From Christiangramia flava JLT2011 (GTDB taxonomy: Bacteria > Bacteroidota > Bacteroidia > Flavobacteriales > Flavobacteriaceae), in NCBI RefSeq assembly GCF_001951155.1, contig NZ_CP016359.1:248001-312000 (forward strand): a stretch of DNA of 64,000 nucleotides, given 5' to 3'. Under the pieces are notes generated by a model that searched no databases, was not told the DNA's origin, and saw nothing but the letters and a program-made list of their open reading frames with translations. Positions 8,601 to 17,291 of this stretch are shown here, one piece after another. The translations under genes and the position numbers were made by a program. How positions within the stretch are numbered: the stretch's first letter is position 1; every line of letters begins with the position of its first letter.

Positions 8601-9641
8601 ATGGAAAATAAACTGAACGAAGTTCCGCACAGACGTTATAATATTTTGACCGGCGAATGGATCCTGGTTTCCCCGCATCGTACCAAACGACCCTGGCAAG
8701 GGAAAACCGAAGAGAAAAAGGAGCTGAAAAAAACGATGTATGACCCAGGTTGTTATTTGTGTCCTGGCAATGAGCGCGCAGGTGGCGAGACCAATCCAGA
8801 TTATTCAAAGCCTTTTACCTTCGTGAACGATTTTGCCGCTCTTCTCAGCGATACAAAAGAAATTTCTGTGAATGAGGGTTTGCTGAAAGCAGAATCTGAA
8901 AAAGGCATCTGTAAAGTGGTGTGCTTTTCTCCAGATCATTCACTCACACTTCCATTGATGGAAGTGGAAGATATAACGGCAGTGGTAAAAACCTGGAAAA
9001 AGGAATATGCGGAACTCTGTGAGCAGGATTTCATCAACTACGTTCAGATCTTTGAAAACAAGGGAGCCATCATGGGCTGCAGCAATCCCCACCCGCATGG
9101 GCAAATCTGGTCGCAGTCTTCCATTCCCACTGAAATTTTAAAAAAATCAGACAAGTTCCTGGAATACTGGAGTAAAAATAGCCGTAGTTTGTTAGGAGAT
9201 TACCTGAAACAGGAGCTCGAAGCCGATGAAAGGATACTGGAAGAAAACGAGCATTTTGTAGCACTGGTTCCCTACTGGGCGGTCTGGCCATTTGAAGCCA
9301 TGATCATTCCTAAGAGGCACCTGCAACATATTGGCCAGTTATCTTCGGATGAAGAAATGGCTTATGCAGAAATTCTGAAAAAGCTCACGATCAAATTTGA
9401 CAATCTTTTTGAAACTTCCTTCCCGTATTCATCGGGGATTCACCAGGCACCCTGCGACGGAAAAGATCATCCCGAATGGCATTTCCACATGAGCTTTTAC
9501 CCGCCGCTATTGCGATCTGCCAGCGTGAAAAAATTCATGGTAGGATACGAAATGTTTGCCGGCCCGCAACGAGATATTACTGCGGAACAGGCGGCAAAAA
9601 GGCTGAATGAACAATCGCCGGTACATTACTCAAAACACTAG
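8601..9641 (+). CDS. galT: Galactose-1-phosphate uridylyltransferase
   Basis: Exchanges UMP between UDP-glucose and galactose-1-phosphate, giving UDP-galactose and glucose-1-phosphate. The 346-aa sequence shows the catalytic His-Pro-His of HPHGQIW (about residues 160-166), the N-terminal zinc-type Cys pair in CYLCPGN (about 52-58), and the C-terminal HFHMSFYPP segment (about 294-302). It is the second gene of a galK-galT-lacI run with 2-bp spacings. No galE is present in the window, so the epimerase must be encoded elsewhere. Confidence 0.95.
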   Translation: MENKLNEVPHRRYNILTGEWILVSPHRTKRPWQGKTEEKKELKKTMYDPGCYLCPGNERAGGETNPDYSKPFTFVNDFAALLSDTKEISVNEGLLKAESEKGICKVVCFSPDHSLTLPLMEVEDITAVVKTWKKEYAELCEQDFINYVQIFENKGAIMGCSNPHPHGQIWSQSSIPTEILKKSDKFLEYWSKNSRSLLGDYLKQELEADERILEENEHFVALVPYWAVWPFEAMIIPKRHLQHIGQLSSDEEMAYAEILKKLTIKFDNLFETSFPYSSGIHQAPCDGKDHPEWHFHMSFYPPLLRSASVKKFMVGYEMFAGPQRDITAEQAAKRLNEQSPVHYSKH

Positions 9642-9643
9642 TC

Positions 9644-10654
9644 ATGGAAAACAGGGTCACGCTCAAAGAATTGTCCAAACTGCTGAATGTGTCGATCAGC
9701 ACCGTTTCCAAAGCCCTTCGGGACAGTCCGGAAATTAGCCCGGAAACCCGCAAAAAGGTGAAGGAACTCGCCGAATTGAATCAGTACGTACCAAATGCGC
9801 TGGCCCAGAATCTAAAGAACAGGAAAACCAAGACCATTGGAGTGATCATTCCGTCCATTCTACCGCATTTTTTTGCCAAGGCGCTGCATGGTATCGAAAC
9901 CAAAGCAGCAGAGCTGGGTTACGGAATCATTATCTGTATTTCGAATGAAAGCCGGGAAAAAGAAGCCGAAAGCATCAAACGCCTGATGAATGGGCGTGTA
10001 GACGGACTCATTCTATCTCTTTCCCGCGAAACCCAGGCCAGCAAGGACACCTCGCATATCATGGATATTTTGAAATATCGAATTCCCCTGGTACTTTTTG
10101 ACAGGGTTCTGGAAGAGATCGATTGTGATAAGGTTTCTATCAATGATGCCCTCCAGGCCGAACAGGCCACGATCAAACTGTTTCAGCAGTCCTGCCGAAA
10201 AATCGTGTATTGCACCGGTATTTCGAACACCAGTGTGGATGACCAGCGCAAAATAGGATACCTCCAGGCCTTGGAAAGCCTGAAGCTGGATTCCAATTTT
10301 GTGGAATTTGATACTCCGGAAGTGGCTTCCGCAGCAATTCAGAAATTACTGAAACAGGATAAAATGGATGCGGTACTGGCTTCCGACGAACTTTCGGCGA
10401 TACTGGCTATGAAAAGCATTTTAAAATCTGGCTACCGCATTCCGGAAGATGTAGCGATTATTGGTTTCACCAACGGCAGTATGAGTGAACACTTCGTCCC
10501 GTCGCTTACCACCGTAGACCAGCACGCTGAAGAACAGGGAAGTCTCGCCCTGGAAACGATGGTGGACCGTATAGAAGGGAAACTTCCAGCCGATAAGCTC
10601 AATTACAAGCTGGAAACTTCCATTATCCAGCGGGATTCTACCCTGCCGGAATAA
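9644..10654 (+). CDS. LacI-family transcriptional regulator
   Basis: The 336-aa protein starts with a classic LacI helix-turn-helix (VTLKELSKLLNVSISTVSKA, residues 4-23) and hinge helix (about 45-58). A periplasmic-binding-protein-like effector domain follows (about 60-330). It is placed 2 bp after galT and is probably co-transcribed, which suggests an autoregulated gal operon with a sugar or sugar-phosphate as effector. Together with the divergent NUDIX-type regulator, this gives the locus two candidate specific regulators. The last 76 bp of the gene are duplicated 238 bp downstream, but the reading frame here is intact. Confidence 0.9.
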   Translation: MENRVTLKELSKLLNVSISTVSKALRDSPEISPETRKKVKELAELNQYVPNALAQNLKNRKTKTIGVIIPSILPHFFAKALHGIETKAAELGYGIIICISNESREKEAESIKRLMNGRVDGLILSLSRETQASKDTSHIMDILKYRIPLVLFDRVLEEIDCDKVSINDALQAEQATIKLFQQSCRKIVYCTGISNTSVDDQRKIGYLQALESLKLDSNFVEFDTPEVASAAIQKLLKQDKMDAVLASDELSAILAMKSILKSGYRIPEDVAIIGFTNGSMSEHFVPSLTTVDQHAEEQGSLALETMVDRIEGKLPADKLNYKLETSIIQRDSTLPE

Positions 10655-11051
10655 AATTTCTTACTGCGCGAAATAAACGTATACGAAGACTACAAGGACG
10701 CAAATTGCCAAACCAACCGGAAGCACATAATGCCACGGACTGATGTCTACCTGCTTGGTGTAATCCAGCACAAAATCAGTAGATCTTGGTTTTACTCGAC
10801 CAATAACCCACATAGAGAAACTTCCAGCCGATAAGCTCAATTACAAGCTGGATACTTCCATTAACCAGCGGGATTCTACCCTGCGGGAATAAAATTTCTT
10901 ACTGCGCGAAATAAACGTATACGAAGACTACCAGGGCGCAAATTGCCAAACCAACCGGAAGCACATAACGCCACGGACTAATGTCTACCTGCTTGGTGTA
11001 ATCCAGCACAAAATCGGTAGATCTTGGTTTTACTCGACCAATAACCCACAT
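10579..11051. repeat. Tandem duplication (238-bp period) of the convergent lacI and symporter tails
   Basis: Positions 10579-10813 are repeated at 10817-11051 with a constant offset of 238 bp and about eight substitutions in 235 aligned positions. Each copy holds the last 76 bp of the LacI-family gene and about 150 bp of the converging symporter 3' end. The functional lacI tail is in copy 1 and the functional symporter tail in copy 2, so both genes stay intact. The stranded lacI tail in copy 2 (stop at 10890-10892) has three amino-acid changes (E to D, I to N, P to R). The stranded symporter tail in copy 1 (from 10661) has two (A to V, R to H relative to the functional copy). A short ATAGA microhomology sits at the left edge of both copies. 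Confidence 0.95.
10655..10898. pseudogene. Stranded gene-tail remnants between lacI and the symporter
   Basis: This 244-bp spacer between two convergent genes has no gene of its own. It contains a non-expressed copy of the symporter 3' end (10661-10813, minus strand) and a non-expressed copy of the lacI 3' end (10817-10892, plus strand), both made by the tandem duplication. Neither has a start codon or an upstream part. I see no terminator hairpin here, so how the two transcription units end is unclear. Confidence 0.8.
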
Positions 11052-12488
11052 GATGAGGATATTGAGTACAAATAAAATAGCCATGACGTGCAGGTAATGC
11101 GGCAGCGCATCTTCGCCGACCACAAAATATTTCAGCCCAAGGTATACTAAATAAAGTCCTACCCCACTGAAAAGTGCGATTTTCGCTGCGATCGCCGGAA
11201 TCTTTTTAGAAAGGTAACCCACCACCACAATTGTCAAAATCGGGATACTGTAACAGCCATTTACCTCCTGAAGATAACCAAAGAGTCCCTGGGGAGCATT
11301 GGCGATCAGCGGAGCAATGAACATGGATGCCACGGCGATCACGATCCCGAAGCGTTTTCCTTTTTTCACCACTTCAGATTCTGAAGCGCCTGGATTAAAA
11401 TGATGCTTGTAAATATCTATTCCGAATAGGGTAACCGAAGAGTTCAGCGCAGAGTTGAAGGAACTTAGAATCGCTCCGAAAAGCACCGCGGCAAAGAAAC
11501 CAACGAGAACCGGTGGCAATACTTCGTTCACCAACGCCGGGTAAGCCTGATCTGGATTGTCCAGGTTTCCCTGGAACAGATGCCAGGCGATGATCCCGGG
11601 AAGCACTACGATAATAGGCCCTAAGATTTTAATGAATGCGGCAAGCATCAGACCTTTCTGACCTTCTTTCAGGTTTTTCGCGGCTAAAGCACGCTGGATG
11701 ATGGCCTGGTTGGTACCCCAGTAAAACAATTGTACCAGCATCATCCCGGTAAATATGGTTGAAAATGGCACTGAAGCATCAGGACCACCAATAGAATTAA
11801 ATTTTTCAGGATTCGCGGCTGTAAGCGTATCGAGACCAGCGAACATATCTCCGCCACCTATGGCCATGAGTCCGAAGACTGGGATCATCAATCCCCCGAT
11901 CAGCAGTCCGATCGCGTTGATGGTATCTGAAACCGCAACGGCTTTCAATCCCCCGAAAATGGCATAAATTGACCCTACGATCCCAATTCCCCAAACACAG
12001 ATCCACAGCGCAGCGGTATCGCTCACACCCAGCAATTCCGGGATATTGAACATGGTACTGATCGCCAAACTACCGGAATAGAGTACAATTGGTAAAAATA
12101 TGATCATGTATCCTGAAAGGAACAGGGCCGAAACGATAGATTTGGTCGTACGGTCAAAGCGTTTTTCCAGGAACTGGGGTACTGTGGTGAGCCCTCCCTT
12201 CAAATACCGCGGTAACAGGAACAAAGCGGTCACCACAATGGCGAGCGCCGCCAGGGTTTCCCATGCCATTACCAGAATTCCTTCAGAATACGCCTGCCCG
12301 TTCAAGCCTACGATCTGTTCCGTAGAAAGGTTGGTTAAAAGTACCGAACCGGCAATTACGCCGGCGGTAAGGCTACGACCACCTAAAAAATAACCGTCAC
12401 TGGTCGTCTCGTCTGTCGACCTGGTTGCAAAATAGGAGATAATAGCCACCAGGGCGGTGAATCCCACAAAAGAAAGAATTCCAATCAT
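10899..12488 (-). CDS. Sodium:solute symporter, SGLT-type (probable galactose/hexose)
   Basis: The 529-aa integral membrane protein belongs to the SSS family with about 14 TM helices. It aligns by eye with the Vibrio sodium/galactose transporter: the TM1 region LLTNLSTEQIVGLNGQ, the following YSEGILVMAWE with its Glu, WGTNQAIIQRALAAK with the Asn, and AAFIKIL with the Lys. These are positions used for sugar contact in vSGLT. A galactose or glucose substrate is thus plausible, supported by adjacent galM and the nearby galKT. It follows galM by 72 bp. Its last ~150 bp are duplicated downstream (10661-10813). Confidence 0.88.
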   Translation of the reverse strand: MIGILSFVGFTALVAIISYFATRSTDETTSDGYFLGGRSLTAGVIAGSVLLTNLSTEQIVGLNGQAYSEGILVMAWETLAALAIVVTALFLLPRYLKGGLTTVPQFLEKRFDRTTKSIVSALFLSGYMIIFLPIVLYSGSLAISTMFNIPELLGVSDTAALWICVWGIGIVGSIYAIFGGLKAVAVSDTINAIGLLIGGLMIPVFGLMAIGGGDMFAGLDTLTAANPEKFNSIGGPDASVPFSTIFTGMMLVQLFYWGTNQAIIQRALAAKNLKEGQKGLMLAAFIKILGPIIVVLPGIIAWHLFQGNLDNPDQAYPALVNEVLPPVLVGFFAAVLFGAILSSFNSALNSSVTLFGIDIYKHHFNPGASESEVVKKGKRFGIVIAVASMFIAPLIANAPQGLFGYLQEVNGCYSIPILTIVVVGYLSKKIPAIAAKIALFSGVGLYLVYLGLKYFVVGEDALPHYLHVMAILFVLNILIMWVIGRVKPRSTDFVLDYTKQVDISPWRYVLPVGLAICALVVFVYVYFAQ

Positions 12489-12560
12489 TATTTCTTAATT
12501 TTTTCTAAATATAGAATTATAAATCTGAATCAGAAAAAGACCAAAAACAATTTTGAGCGT

Positions 12561-13550
12561 CTATTTTACGCTAAAACTATAAACTATCTCATTCTCATAC
12601 ACTTCACCCTTTTTCAAAAGACTGGAAGGAAAATTCCTGAAATTTGGGGCGTCGGGATAATTTTGTGCTTCCAGCGCCACGGCTGGAAACTTTTCATCGA
12701 TCTGGGCCAGATACTGCCATTTATCAGGCAGACTTTCCGGGGAATAAATCACTACGACCGGCTGATTGCTTTTTAACTTCAGTTTGATCCCGCTTAAAGG
12801 TGAAAACAACTGGACCTGTGTCTCATTTTCCATGGTATCCAGCACATAGACATCATCCAGTTCCCGGTTCCCAAGCAGCTTACTTTCCCGGTGATCTTTG
12901 GGATGATTTTTCAGTTTTGTAAGATTGCCGGTAGGCAGATTACGCTCATCCAGTTCGAGAATTTTCGAAGCATTCACCTGCATGAAATGATCGCTCACGC
13001 TCCCGGAACCGTTTAGGTTAAAATAGGCATGATTGGTAAGATTCACGATCGTATCCCTATCGGTCTCGGCGCGGTAGGTGATTTTCACCTGGTTGTCCTC
13101 CGTTAACTGGTAGGTAACCTGTACTTTCAGATTTCCCGGGTAACCTTCCTCCAGGTGTTCGCTGTGATAAGAAAGCACGGCCTGTGGATTTTCTCCTTCC
13201 GAAACCGAATCGATATTCCAGAAACGATACTGGAAGCCCTTTTTTCCGCCATGCAGGTGCGCACCTTCATATTCTTCATAAACCGAATATTTTTCTTCGC
13301 CAATGCTGAATTGACCTTCAGAAATACGCCCCGCAAAACGGCCAATGCTTCCACCGAAACATTTGTTCTCTTCACGGTACTGCGCGGTAGTATACACTTC
13401 CGGATCAGCCGGACCAACAACCACTTCAATCAGCTCACCTTTATTGTTCTTTATTTTAAAACTGAAGAGGCTTGCGCCAAAATTCAGGATGCTTAAAACG
13501 CTCCCCATGGCATTCTTCAGTGTTAGTATTTCAGGTTGGTTAGTTTCCAA
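12561..13550 (-). CDS. galM: Aldose 1-epimerase (mutarotase)
   Basis: Interconverts beta- and alpha-galactose or glucose so that galactokinase receives the alpha anomer. The 329-aa sequence has the catalytic His in NHAYFNLNG (about residues 168-176) and the catalytic Glu in ALEAQNYPDAPNF (about 293-305). Other hallmarks are FGGSIGRFAGRI and GAHLHGGKKGF. The start is TTG at 13550, four bases after the TGA of the upstream DUF885 gene, consistent with translational coupling; no ATG offers a full-length start. It is separated from the sugar symporter by 72 bp. Confidence 0.93.
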   Translation of the reverse strand: METNQPEILTLKNAMGSVLSILNFGASLFSFKIKNNKGELIEVVVGPADPEVYTTAQYREENKCFGGSIGRFAGRISEGQFSIGEEKYSVYEEYEGAHLHGGKKGFQYRFWNIDSVSEGENPQAVLSYHSEHLEEGYPGNLKVQVTYQLTEDNQVKITYRAETDRDTIVNLTNHAYFNLNGSGSVSDHFMQVNASKILELDERNLPTGNLTKLKNHPKDHRESKLLGNRELDDVYVLDTMENETQVQLFSPLSGIKLKLKSNQPVVVIYSPESLPDKWQYLAQIDEKFPAVALEAQNYPDAPNFRNFPSSLLKKGEVYENEIVYSFSVK

Positions 13551-13554
13551 ATTT

Positions 13555-15372
13555 TCAGATTTGTGAGTGGATCCATTTATCTACCCTGCGTTCGAGAATA
13601 TTCAGGGGCAGGGCGCCTTCTTTTAAGATCACGTCGTGAAAAGCCGCCATATCGAAATCATCTCCCAGTTTATTCATAGCTTTTTCCCGAAGTTCCAGGA
13701 TCTTGTTCATCCCAATCTTGTAGGCCGTAGCCTGACCAGGCATTACTATATGCCGTTCCACCATTTTGATACACTGACTCTCGGGCGCCGGGGTGTTCTC
13801 CTTATAAAATTCAATTCCTTCCTGGCGCGTCCACTTTTTGGCGTGGATACCGGTATCAACCACCAATCTGCAGCTGCGCCATAGTTCCATCGAAAGTCGG
13901 CCAAAATCGGAATACGGATCTTTGTAAAAGCCCATTTCCTTGGGAATATATTCGCTGTACAATCCCCAACCTTCCACATAAGCGGTATAAAACGCAAATT
14001 TCCGAAACTCCGGAATGCTATCGAGTTCCTGAGCGATCGCGATCTGCATGTGATGCCCGGGAATTCCTTCGTGATAAGCCAGTGCCTCCATCTCATATTT
14101 CGGCATGGCATTCATGTCGTAAAGATTCACGTAATAGGTGCCCGGCCTCGTCCCATCTATCGCGGGATCCTGGTAAAAAGCTTTTCCGGCACTTTTTTCA
14201 CGGAAAGGTTCTACGGCTTTGACGCGTACATCAGCCTTTGGAAGCGTGTTGAAAAGCTCGGGCAAACGCACCCGCATCCTGTCAATGATTGATTTGGCTT
14301 CTGTTAAATAAGCTGCTTTTCCCTGTTCGTTATTGGGATAATAGAAGCGTTCTTCCTTCCGCATAAAATCAAAGAAATCCTGAAGCGACCCATCAAAACC
14401 AGTCTCCTCCATGATCTTTTCCATTTCACCGTGAATCCTGGCTACCTCGCTAAGCCCCAGCTGGTGGATCTCCTCAGCGCTCATGTTCGTGGTGGTGATG
14501 CGTTTCAGTGCCTTGTTATAGAATTCCTCACCTTTCGGGAATTTCCAGGCACCGGCATCATCATTTGCTCGTTTTTGCTGGTTTTCAAGAAAATCGATCA
14601 GGTGTTCGTAACCCGGTTTCACGTGGGCCACCAGTGCCTGCTCGGCTTCTCCTATCAGCCCGGTTTTTTGATCTTCGGAAATAGCCAATTTATTCACCTT
14701 CTTCTGAAAATCTTCCAGCAATACACTGCTTTCCGAAGACTTCTGAAAAGGTTTACCCTTGATCAAATTCCGCGAGGCGTCGAGTGTGCGGTCAAATACG
14801 AATTTTGGCGGGATGATCCCGTTCTGTTCCCGCAAACGAAGGCCTTCAACAATATCTTCCAACGCCTTTTCCATACCCACCAGTCGGGAAATATAGGCCT
14901 TGGCATCAGGCACCGAATCGATGCGGTGCATATTGATCAAAAATGACGGAAGCTCGGCGTGATAACCGTGCATCTGGTTGATCGGGTAATTATAAAAGCG
15001 AAAGTCATAATCAGCAATTTCGTCTTCGATCTGCTTTCGGTAGAGGTCGTAACTCAGGCGTGTTTCTTCATTCAAAGCGGCTGTATCCACCTTTTCCAGG
15101 TGATCGAGACGAGTTCGTGCCTGTTCCAGTTCTTTAGCGAAACGGGTATGTGAAAAATCATCCCATTGGCCATAATCGGTTTTAAGCCCCATCCTCGTTT
15201 GCATCATGGGCGATTCGGAAACTTCTACCTGGAACTGCTCTTCGAAATACTGGTTTAGCGCTGCGGAATGCTCCTGGATTTCAGCAGCCGAAAACTGCTC
15301 TTCCTGCGGTTCATTTTTGCAGGAACTCAGCATGACGACCAGGGAAAGACAGGCGATATGGATCGTTTTCAT
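13555..15372 (-). CDS. DUF885 family lipoprotein, putative zinc-type peptidase
   Basis: I choose ATG at 15372 (605 aa), because it gives a clean lipoprotein signal (MKTIHIACLSLVVMLSSC, Cys at the +1 lipobox position). The upstream in-frame extension overlaps the preceding gene. The protein belongs to the DUF885 family of largely helical, putatively metallopeptidase-like proteins, with the HEGIPGHHMQ motif in the C-terminal third (HExxxHH-like). It lies 1 bp after the X-Pro peptidase gene and 4 bp before galM, so all are probably one mRNA. A role in extracytoplasmic peptide breakdown is inferred from family and neighbour; the substrate is unknown. Confidence 0.85.
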   Translation of the reverse strand: MKTIHIACLSLVVMLSSCKNEPQEEQFSAAEIQEHSAALNQYFEEQFQVEVSESPMMQTRMGLKTDYGQWDDFSHTRFAKELEQARTRLDHLEKVDTAALNEETRLSYDLYRKQIEDEIADYDFRFYNYPINQMHGYHAELPSFLINMHRIDSVPDAKAYISRLVGMEKALEDIVEGLRLREQNGIIPPKFVFDRTLDASRNLIKGKPFQKSSESSVLLEDFQKKVNKLAISEDQKTGLIGEAEQALVAHVKPGYEHLIDFLENQQKRANDDAGAWKFPKGEEFYNKALKRITTTNMSAEEIHQLGLSEVARIHGEMEKIMEETGFDGSLQDFFDFMRKEERFYYPNNEQGKAAYLTEAKSIIDRMRVRLPELFNTLPKADVRVKAVEPFREKSAGKAFYQDPAIDGTRPGTYYVNLYDMNAMPKYEMEALAYHEGIPGHHMQIAIAQELDSIPEFRKFAFYTAYVEGWGLYSEYIPKEMGFYKDPYSDFGRLSMELWRSCRLVVDTGIHAKKWTRQEGIEFYKENTPAPESQCIKMVERHIVMPGQATAYKIGMNKILELREKAMNKLGDDFDMAAFHDVILKEGALPLNILERRVDKWIHSQI

Positions 15373-15373
15373 A

Positions 15374-17224
15374 CTATTCTTCAAGAAGATGGAATTTAAC
15401 AGAAGAATCCCCAAAAACGGTATGCGTCTGCTTCTGGAAGTCTTCTTTTTTAGCTTCAAAGATATTGTCTACATAGGTTTGCGGGTTGAGATCGATCAAC
15501 GGAAACCAGGTGCTCTGAACCTGGATTTGCAATTTATGCCCTTTTTGGAAGGTGTGATTGATTCCCTGGAGGGTGATATTCACATCGGTTTTTTTATTGG
15601 GCGTAAACGGTTCCGGTTTTTCAAAACTATTACGGAAACGACCTCGCATTACTTCACTGCGCACCATCATATGGTAATTGCTCATTTTAAGCGAGGGCAT
15701 GGTTTCCTCGTAGTTTTCAGCATCTGGCGGATATACATCGATGACCTTCACGACCCAGTCTGCAGCAGTTCCGGTGGTTGCCACCTTCAGGTTCGCCTGG
15801 ATCTCTCCAACCAGCTTCATGTCTTCCTGCAATACATCGGTTTCAAAAACCAGCACATCTGGACGACGCGCCGCAAAACGCTGGTCACCGCTCATATATT
15901 CTCGCGGTGTAAACACCATTTTGATCTCGTTGTTATAGGAAACTGGTTTTTTAGGATCGCTCACAAAACTTACTTCCGTAGTATTGGGCGTATTGGTGAG
16001 TTTCTGATCCGGACCAAGATACCAGGTTTTGTTCTTGGTAGCTTTTGGCGGCCATTGCTGGTAATCATTCCACTCGCGGGCACCCGTATCATAAATATGT
16101 GCCTCCGGAAGGCGAATTTGATCCTTGGTCTTTTTCTTTAGAAAATGGTCAAAAAAGACGGTTTCGTAATCTCGCTGGAAATGCGTGTTGATGCTATCGC
16201 CAAAATAAACGTTTCCCACCGACTGTCTTCCCTGCTCTCTCGCCCAGTCGCCATGACTCCAGGGACCATACACGATCATATTGAAGTTATCGCCGTTCTG
16301 CTCCATACTGTCGTAAATATGGAACGGGCCGTAAAGGTCCTCGGCGTCAAAAAGTCCTCCAACGATCATCACCGCCGGTTTGATATCCTTCATATACTGG
16401 GTGATTCCGCGAGATTGCCAGAACTCGTCATAATTCGGATGAGATTTCAGCTGTTGCCAAAACTCGTTGTCTTCTTTATAATATTCGTCCAGGTTACTCA
16501 AAGGACCTTCGTCCAAAAAGAACTGGTACTGGTCCTGTGTGCCCAGATCTGGCAACTGGTACCAGGCGGTATCCACAGGTTTTGTTTTTTGGTAACCAAA
16601 AAGCGCCGTGGCTCTCCAATAGCTCAAAAGGTAGGCGCCATTATGATGAAAATCATCAAAAAAGAAATCGCTGATGCTCGCCTGCGGTGAAGCCGCTTTC
16701 AGGGCAGGGTGACCACTTAACAAGGAATATGTTGAATAGAATCCGGGATAGGAAATTCCCCAGGTCCCAACATTCCCATTATTATTTTCCACATTATTGA
16801 TCAGCCATTCAATGGTATCGTAAGTATCGCTGGCTTCATCGGTCTGATCTCCTTTTTTATTCGGGATGAACGCACGCATATTGTCGTATTGGCCTTCACT
16901 CATCCAGCGGCCACGCACATCCTGGTAAACGATAATGTATCCCTCCTTCATCAGGAATTCGTTGGGACCGATCTTCTGGCGAAATTGTCCTTCTCCGTAA
17001 GGCCGCGAGCTGTAAGGTGTTCGCTGCATCAGGATTGGATATTCTTCCGAAGTGTCTTTAGGCGAATAGATCGTAGTGTGCAGTTTGATGCCATCCCGCA
17101 TGGGAATGTCCACTTCCATTTTGGTGTAATGATCTTGAACTGAATACGTTGAATCCTGGGCCTGCGTTGGTGAAATGATGAATAATAAGAGCATAACCCA
17201 GAGGATACGGTAACTGAATTTCAT
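15374..17224 (-). CDS. Secreted CocE/NonD-type S15 hydrolase (X-Pro dipeptidyl-peptidase family)
   Basis: The 616-aa protein has a Sec signal peptide (residues 1-22, ending TQAQ). The alpha/beta-hydrolase domain shows the nucleophile Ser in GTWGISYPGF (about 155), Asp in GGLFDAEDLYGP (about 293) and His in YGPWSHGDWAR (about 325). A C-terminal jelly-roll (about 420-610) is typical of the S15/CocE group. Members cleave X-Pro dipeptides, glutaryl-amides or esters; sequence alone does not separate these. It is the first gene of a leftward run with DUF885, galM and the sugar symporter. It lies 67 bp from tilS, which may be an upstream co-transcribed gene. Confidence 0.88.
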   Translation of the reverse strand: MKFSYRILWVMLLLFIISPTQAQDSTYSVQDHYTKMEVDIPMRDGIKLHTTIYSPKDTSEEYPILMQRTPYSSRPYGEGQFRQKIGPNEFLMKEGYIIVYQDVRGRWMSEGQYDNMRAFIPNKKGDQTDEASDTYDTIEWLINNVENNNGNVGTWGISYPGFYSTYSLLSGHPALKAASPQASISDFFFDDFHHNGAYLLSYWRATALFGYQKTKPVDTAWYQLPDLGTQDQYQFFLDEGPLSNLDEYYKEDNEFWQQLKSHPNYDEFWQSRGITQYMKDIKPAVMIVGGLFDAEDLYGPFHIYDSMEQNGDNFNMIVYGPWSHGDWAREQGRQSVGNVYFGDSINTHFQRDYETVFFDHFLKKKTKDQIRLPEAHIYDTGAREWNDYQQWPPKATKNKTWYLGPDQKLTNTPNTTEVSFVSDPKKPVSYNNEIKMVFTPREYMSGDQRFAARRPDVLVFETDVLQEDMKLVGEIQANLKVATTGTAADWVVKVIDVYPPDAENYEETMPSLKMSNYHMMVRSEVMRGRFRNSFEKPEPFTPNKKTDVNITLQGINHTFQKGHKLQIQVQSTWFPLIDLNPQTYVDNIFEAKKEDFQKQTHTVFGDSSVKFHLLEE

Positions 17225-17291
17225 GGAATACGGTTTTAAGCTCCTAAATATAGAAATAACCCGCTTAAACCTAAAGCATTTGCAGCAATAC

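Noticed and set aside
15373..15459. Longer start for the DUF885 protein
   Set aside because: The 29 extra residues overlap the upstream gene end and would destroy the lipoprotein signal starting at 15372.
15206..16141. 311-codon open frame on the plus strand
   Set aside because: It lies fully antisense to the S15 hydrolase and DUF885 genes, which have clear family motifs. The translated sequence has no recognisable domain.
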